Assembly (NCBI RefSeq): GCF_018688255.1
Contig: NZ_CP061314.1
Span: 682,001 to 746,000 of the forward strand
DNA length: 64,000 nt
Reading direction: 5' to 3'
Source of the DNA: Polynucleobacter corsicus
GTDB lineage: Bacteria; Pseudomonadota; Gammaproteobacteria; Burkholderiales; Burkholderiaceae
The notes beneath the pieces were generated by a model. It did no database searches. It was not told the origin of the DNA and saw only the letters and a program-made list of their open reading frames with translations. The position numbers and the translations under genes were made by a program. Of the stretch, positions 63,801 through 64,000 are shown in pieces; position 1 is the stretch's first letter; every line of letters starts with the position of its first letter.

Positions 63801-64000
63801 CTAATATCAGCTACTTAGGTGATGCACTTTCTAGTGGTAGCAGCGTCACTGCAGGCTACTGCACTAATTGTGGTCAAGCTGGCGTTACCTCACCAACCAT
63901 TATTAATTTAGTGATTACTGCACCTGCAGCGGGTAGCAATATCTGGATTGCAGCAGACTTAGGCTCTGGATCTGCTCAGGGTAAATATAGTTTTGCGATT
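45827..64000 (+). CDS. Giant filamentous-haemagglutinin-type exoprotein (TpsA), 3' end outside window
   Basis: One frame runs from GTG 45827 to the window end (last codon ATT 63998-64000), at least 6058 codons, with a stop (TAG 45815) upstream. An extended signal peptide (about 1-47, basic then VRTFAFVISALAMLSSQSMF) suits two-partner secretion. The TPS domain (about 63-190) has VVNWDSFNVGKNATVNFNQP, AVILNRVTGANAS and VNQNGVTFGKGSQVDAAGVV. Two WLLDP boxes (near residues 486 and 902; KSGTWLLDP and GGMWLLDP), common in haemagglutinin-like proteins, follow. Then come eleven long repeats (about 1240-3885) and YDG/MBG-type repeats from about 4270 onward. It is the expected substrate of the transporter just upstream. 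Probable role: surface adhesin. Confidence 0.9.
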   Translation, partial: MQKHLGDGSLPTPNISKKNCFAEAISVRTFAFVISALAMLSSQSMFAQTSTPAPTVVTATTNSPAVNALPTGGQVVAGQVAISQTSTATSATMNVNQTSQRAVVNWDSFNVGKNATVNFNQPNQNAVILNRVTGANASVIEGAVKANGQVILVNQNGVTFGKGSQVDAAGVVASTLDISNKAFMEGKSTFNGNGKGAILNEGKITTNAEGGYIALLAPEVRNQGYLLARKGSGTVAIAAGEQITLNFQNNSLISVKVDTSTYNALIENKRVVEVNGGLVVMAAGAANQLMASVIKNTGRISAGSAVNNGGTIELVANTVTQAGTVAANSKTAQGGQVNIVGNDITIAANSKTTTTGALGGGQVNIGLASTQVSGGTQLNVQTPSAQTNTQAEAIIKANAQAASNNKQMARTVTVEQGAIVDTSATQSGNGGTIAIWSEVKTSIAGILNAMGGALSGNGGFIETSSKTAVALAPTAQVNTSASKGKSGTWLLDPIDLTIDTAAANIISAALSYNNVIVEVNANTTACPSVGGCTQAGSGSLTIASGADILKSGTNYTSLTLSSAGNFYLNANISGQNLDVIIRSSIAYLNVGTTISASIVTVQAQTIYAQGNINTSNYNLAGNAGSLGNAIQLLAQAIYVSGRLSLSSSLPNNTATTVTVNGTAKRPEELPTYLAAKNADQTLNQVYSSAAANDESALQVTAATQTNSNVIYLTSTNLLSLQATAQVKANGTTGGSIYFSAPTINTQAGSVVQANGNNGPGGLIAFSGDQITVASSIAANGTDGGAISMIAHYGDLTIDNSVIQTNGSAGRGGSIALSATNNVTIQNTSIEATGLNQGGRILIGNDAKNGTLPFALSVGLDQATSLNASQQETDINNQNGGLIETSGATLNLLSSINAGRGGMWLLDPTNVTISTTAGTSTGTNPLLFTNQTNVSATQIQTAINAGTSIQIIADGTITQTTALTFNITGANLTPTLTLNNTSGSKQAITLIAITDSSTGTGSGVSFNAISAGGAIAVNGAINLKGTITIDNTYGAVSGTPASGYITASNVTTLATTAGPGINVSGTLTAKGLITLYGVATGATSGNAGITASYAIAGAGGVSIMGIAGGTNGGVALGASTVSITSSAGNIAIDGTTLGALNYGFNNAIAAPITATVGSVTIVGRAVGGPSVDQSGLVTARSISVNGTASGSPTTNVTLGAMTINAGGSNISVTATSGTAGANTGITQSGTITGVSGSSISFTSNNKINQTGAISLVANTSGADATITYDTTAGTKLSTILAGDVTISLNSSTKAINYIAKSAGANIDPGLIGTTSIALPGSITLDNTFGVSSGSLVSGVITASNASTTATTAIGVTINAAVFASGNIVVNGVTSGSGIAGISYSVGITSTAGNVTFNGSATDGLGVYNLTASTIAANNITLNGTTSLAPNWVTYIGALTINTAATGGNIVVTGNVINLPGTAGGIYQAGTITTRSGSNISFTSNNDINQIGAIALAANTSSTAVNITYDTTAGNKTSSIVGGALTIATSTSSSAINYTMLSAGSALNPGAIGTSSIVLPGAITIDNTYGSTSGTKASGYITASVANRLVDLATVSAGVTINAAIFSSGNITINGASNTNRGIDASVNITSTNGNVLMNGATVSTIGVYVVEGNVVTGNNITINGTATSTSVSWVDQIAGLTINSASVGGSIIVTGNVIGAPGAAGGIYQIGTITGANGSNISFVSNNDISQGGAVVLAANTSGSVANIIYDTTTGDKNSSIVSGALTIASSSSSATINYTVKSTGSPLSPGAIGTSTIPLPGNLVIDNTFGGTAGVGGVPTSAYISASANNLVASATISVGATINAAIYASGNITINGSSNSNRGIDTSVNITSTNGNVLMNGSTVATIGVYVVAGNVVTGNNITINGTSTSAPSWVTQIAGLTINSASVGGSIAVTGNVVNIPGAAGGIYQIGTINGASGSNISFTSNNNISQNGAINLAANTSANSSNVSYDVTAGNKNSSISTGQLTVATGSLSNINYSVLASGAAINIANAVTVPGAVTLDNTYGCSGSGCVPATGYLNTALTNWGTFVTTGGYGVLVGGNISGTAITINGVNAGGSTGGGGAVMLTAGLTATSGNINITGLTTTGLAVGNLYGGAWGVSAIDANNGAVNITGTSTTTGNGVELGPNNSISAKSITISGSEVGGQYAVYLNTLTIVAGGTNLNVIGTVSTNTDTGIYQAGAITDNAAGSNISFITNGKINQTGAISLVANTTSTAVSVTYNTTSGTKDSSVISGALTIATGTNTSPINYIIKTAGGSINPSAIGTSALVLPGYVLFDNTYGCSGAACTPTTGFINTTTANLTTLATTAVGATINAAIYTSGNITVNAVSTSNAIDYSVAIMSKSGDVTLNGGITTQRGVYNSVASIITANNITILGTSSASPVWIVQLGAMTINSTAIGGSISVTGNYISTPGALGGIYQIGDIRGASGSSISFISNNNISQSGALILAANTSGVAANIIYDVTTGNKASSILTGALSIPAGSTSAINYIIKTAGSSINPAAIGSSSVALPGYVLLDNTYGCGTTGCTPVSGYINTNTTTANLTAQATASVGITINNVIYASGNITVNAVSSSNAIDYSQIMMSTGGNVSLNGGTTTLRGVYNSVASTITANNITILGTSTGNPSWATQVGALTINSLSIGGSISVTGNYIGTPGALGGVYQIGTITGASGSNISFISNNNISQNGAINLAANTSGTAANITYDVTTGNKTSSILAGTLSIPSGSSSNINYIIKTAGSAINPAAIGSSSVALPGYVLIDNTYGCTTSTPACTPVSGFINTTTKNLDTLATGSVGVTINNAIYARDNITVNGVTGGASNTGIDYSVALISTAGNVILNGGAIDGRAVYNSAASTITANNITINGTSTLTPAWVLQIGALTINTGVVGGNIALTGNVVGIPGAAGGIYQIGAITARSGSNISFTSNNDIDQNGAISLVANTSGAVANITYDTTAGDKTSTIDATGANVTIAAGTSTSAINYIVKTNGATISVPAITVPGYILLDNSCLGCATRVTPTTAAVNGAAITITGALSSGALAGTTGVMINAVANGTGVGFTQGANAITAATGGVTITTNSQSGTGYSSTGNITATGQAIAIAATTTTDTGIYNTGAINGGAVTLSSTQSTTTATLRTIYITGLITANSLTVNASGGASSTNVTLSAITINEGGGNISVTANNAAAGANTGIDQTGAITNNAIGSSLSFISNNKISQTGAIALVANTGTLAANITYDTTTGNNTSTITSAVPTIAAGSTVAINYIVKTNGAIISVPAVTVPGYILLDNTCLGCATRTTPSTAATNGAAIAITGALSAGTLAGSTGVTINAVANGSGVGFNQAANTITSSAGGVTITSNSQTGTAYYSTGSITATGQAITINTTTTTAAGIDDTGAISGGAVTLSSTQSTSTATATPITATGAITANSLTVTGTGGASTTVVSLGAITVNAGGTNITVTANNAAAGSNTGITQTGAISDVASGSNVSFISNNKINQTGTITLVANISAAAANILYDTTTGTNASSITTGILTVPSGSTSAINYIVKTNGAIISVPAVTVPGYILLDNTCLGCATRATATTAFLNGAGVTITGALSAGALAGTTGVTINAVANGSGIGFTQGANAISSGAGGVTITVNGQTGTGYSSSGSISATGQAITITTITTTAAGINDTGAITGGVVSLTSTQSTSTATATPITATGTTTVNSLTVTGTGGASTTIVSLGVITINAGGSNITVTANNVDPGSNTGITQTGAITNNAVGSNISFTSNNLINQTGAIALVANNGAPAANLVYDTTAGNKGSNITTGALTFTTGTNSVINYIARSAGSAIATGAIGTAGTPNVSLPGSVTIDNTFGCTTAPCPPATGFITTANASALATASAGVTIASAIYAVGDITIKGISSSGAGVAYSAAINSSSRGISITGTSVGAASTSYGIHGSAAGGVVSASNTTNGLVSFIGTSTLANLASDGIRTVAGATITGGAGVNLFADGLSGNIITGALIRNSGTTSGVTVNAYGNVSLAGATNSGVDGMRIIAGRGIAAGTTTGGNVTAVGTLTNTGGVIGVSMAAPGATTGDAIATALGITSANADATKNISYGVIGGTPEKAVGYSSTYTSGNFISYRQKVAGTVSIAVSLNSNYSAVYGTAYDSDAANTWIQANSTVSITGAYTATFGIASTTLAYAKSVLIFSPTVGGTTAANGTNANAVQSGTTITSTSLSASDGSTVTLSGTARTYTITPAVLGISVSGVYNGTTTFISANSTITTTGLASWDRITSVTASSANANGATTYVSAFAGNTPASGTNTFSASNYVIGTGYNGSLSSGLPVNGSQVTATNKVSITPAPLGLTVNAIYSGTTAVAPSAFTVTGLVNSQTITGISSATLNNANVSANGSNYVTAITVSGGTASMSNYSITNAYNTLAGNTQNIATLTPKSLTVTGVTIAAKTYDGTTAAVVSGGSLVGVAAGDTSNVTLTQTASFVSANAANNVALIMNGSIAGSASSNYTLTVPTGITANIARKALTVSGTSVAANKIYDGSTATTISGGALSGVITADLPNVSLSQSGNFVQSGVGTGLGVVVSTSITGTAAANYVVTQPANLSANIAAKVLTVTGTAVTDKVYNGSTLASITGGTLVGVVGTEAVSLTQAGTFASANVGNAIAVTTTNSISGAASANYTLVQPTGITGKITPAPLGISVAAIYSGSTTITPSTFSVTGLVNSETITGISSAVINNMNVAGNSTNFVRSTVISGGTASASNYAFGSVASSTFGTSLNSVTLTAKTLTVTGTLAESKVYDRTTAVKVWGGSLVGVIGTDVVTLSQTGVLNSPNVGNAIPVVMSNTISGFSAPNYSLVQPSGVTGVVTSRTITISDGTVAHKVYDGTTNAVITGGSLVGVLSGDTSNVTLTQAGRFSSPNVSNGIIIITSASISGSAAGNYTLIQPAGITANITPAMLGISVVGVANGTNTISPISYTINGLINGQTITGLSSVSIKSSSISSNGSNFVTGIVISGGTALATNYAFAPAYNATAGGSQNIVTLVAANQKILTVTGAVAASKVYDGTTAITVSGGTLVGVTSGDTINLVQSGVLINANVSNSAAVALNFSITGTNVANYILVQPSGITTIVTPAPLGIVVTGEYNGTTSIVPSSFTATGLVASQTITGLSSATFNAINVANNGSNFVTSIVSSGGTALLSNYSITPAYNATSGTTKNVATLTAKALTVGGVSVATSKVYDGSTVAAITGGSLVGVIGTDNVTLNQAGSFALATVANGIAVTSSSTLGGLSASNYSLVQPTGITGNITPKSLTISGVTVANKVYNATTSATVTGGILVGLIGADGANVILAQTGLFASANAANGIPVAVIASISGTASGNYTLVQPNPVTANITPKELTVTGTLVSNKVYDRTTAATVTAGTLVGAITNDDVVLTRAGSFVTSGVGTAIAIVMNNTITGTAAANYTLTQPTGVTANITAKALTITADNVSNVIYGSTISLGTSAFTQSGLITGDTIVAVTLLYSGSSAVAATINAGTYNGSIVASAATGTGLSNYAISYVAGNLTVSPATLTVAPLAKSVVYNGNALTAATYSTNAANYAVTGYKNTDSASNTTLAFTGSLGFTANGSAAIVQNAGSYAYTANTLAITTTNTNYQVVLASSLTNSYVITPATVSLSASKVYDGTTTFTAGDAGTSFTVATGIGSQTLTVNGSATANNANVIGVSSLNTTGLLLANGANGGLASNYVLPATTANVAITPKSIAVSIANQTKVYDTTTAASLTAGTSSLDGSYILTGFMGNDGAYITQAVGSYNNANVANASSVTAVIGSSYVAKGGAALTNYVLPTTASTATGGASITPAPLTMTANDLTTFVGVSIANINSQYQLSGLLGSDTASTAISSPTVSYTVSLNTAMARPTLNALTPSASSSNYSLSFVKGSLMVADNYQMIVNAGSNTAIYGVVNSSNISYLGDALSSGSSVTAGYCTNCGQAGVTSPTIINLVITAPAAGSNIWIAADLGSGSAQGKYSFAI
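49530..57480 (+). repeat. Eleven in-frame long repeats in the TpsA passenger
   Basis: Each unit carries a block such as SFTSNNDINQIGAI, LAANTSG, a TYDTT-type motif, NYIIKTAGSS, a LPG..DNTYG block and GNITVNAV. Tyr codons of the TYDTT motif start at 49625, 50345, 51071, 51800, 52613, 53336, 54062, 54797, 55640, 56474 and 57308. Spacings are 720, 726, 729, 813, 723, 726, 735, 843, 834 and 834 bases, all multiples of three. The last three periods have an extra inserted block and the SCLGCATR motif. Several units share long nearly identical DNA stretches, which would favour recombination and misassembly. Confidence 0.85.
58640..63480 (+). repeat. YDG/MBG-type repeat tail of TpsA
   Basis: Units of about 84-90 residues with the theme LTVTGT...KVYDGTTA...GGSLVGV...VSLTQAG...NYTLVQPTGIT. 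Tyr codons of the YDG-type motif start at 59273, 59534, 59792, 60314, 60566, 61103, 61628, 61880, 62138, 62951 and 63224. A second type (LGISV..YSGTT...TVTGLVNSQTITGISS) occurs at 58682, 58991, 60032, about 60812 and 61343, filling the double-length gaps. An MBG-like unit lies near 62355-62640. These are immunoglobulin-like stalk modules known from large bacterial adhesins. Confidence 0.8.

Overview
The window looks like part of the chromosome of a free-living betaproteobacterium of the Burkholderiales, most like Polynucleobacter or a close relative. This is inferred from a moderate GC content, a Bug-type solute-binding protein, a phasin, a class I fumarase, a two-subunit formate dehydrogenase, and a generally tight gene layout with short UUCG-loop terminators. 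No rRNA gene, prophage, integrase, insertion sequence or CRISPR array was seen.

Layout. 1-5803: flagellar genes flgK (cut by the window start), flgL, motA, motB, a small exported Cys-rich protein and flhB. 5800-8779: an exported small protein, a Pif1-like helicase, and remains of toxin-antitoxin (TA) loci, including a toxin gene broken by a TAG codon beside an intact antitoxin. 8785-12666: gamma-glutamyltransferase, a Bug binding protein and lrgAB. 12799-17560: a molybdenum hydroxylase pair followed closely by soxX-soxY-soxZ-soxA, without soxB or soxCD. 17568-23151: purU, two small exported proteins, a penicillin-acylase-family hydrolase, tRNA-Leu(UAA) and a NYN-domain protein. 23370-27558: a leftward fumarase-murI-tonB-exbB-exbD operon. 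27725-32064: acetyl-CoA synthetase, tRNA-Ser(GGA), phasin, YciI-like protein, DUF1080 protein and a small lipoprotein. 32263-36997: formate dehydrogenase beta and alpha. 37062-42258: nadB on the plus strand and nadC/nadA on the minus strand, interleaved with two TA loci. 42372-43793: an orphan seven-TM histidine kinase.

43925-64000 is a two-partner secretion locus. An FhaC/ShlB-type outer-membrane transporter is followed by one uninterrupted reading frame that starts at GTG 45827 and is still open at the window end, at least 6058 codons. It encodes a giant filamentous-haemagglutinin-type exoprotein with an extended signal peptide, a TPS domain, eleven long repeats (240-281 residues) and a tail of about sixteen YDG-type repeats. 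The last eight long repeats each carry a pair of cysteines at the same place, which is unusual for this secretion route.

Metabolically, the window suggests oxidation of small organic and inorganic electron donors (formate, an unknown molybdenum-hydroxylase substrate, possibly reduced sulfur), acetate activation, polyhydroxybutyrate storage, de novo NAD synthesis and TonB-dependent uptake, together with motility and a large surface adhesin. Four TA loci in different states of repair, two of them in the NAD region, are the clearest accessory elements apart from the adhesin.
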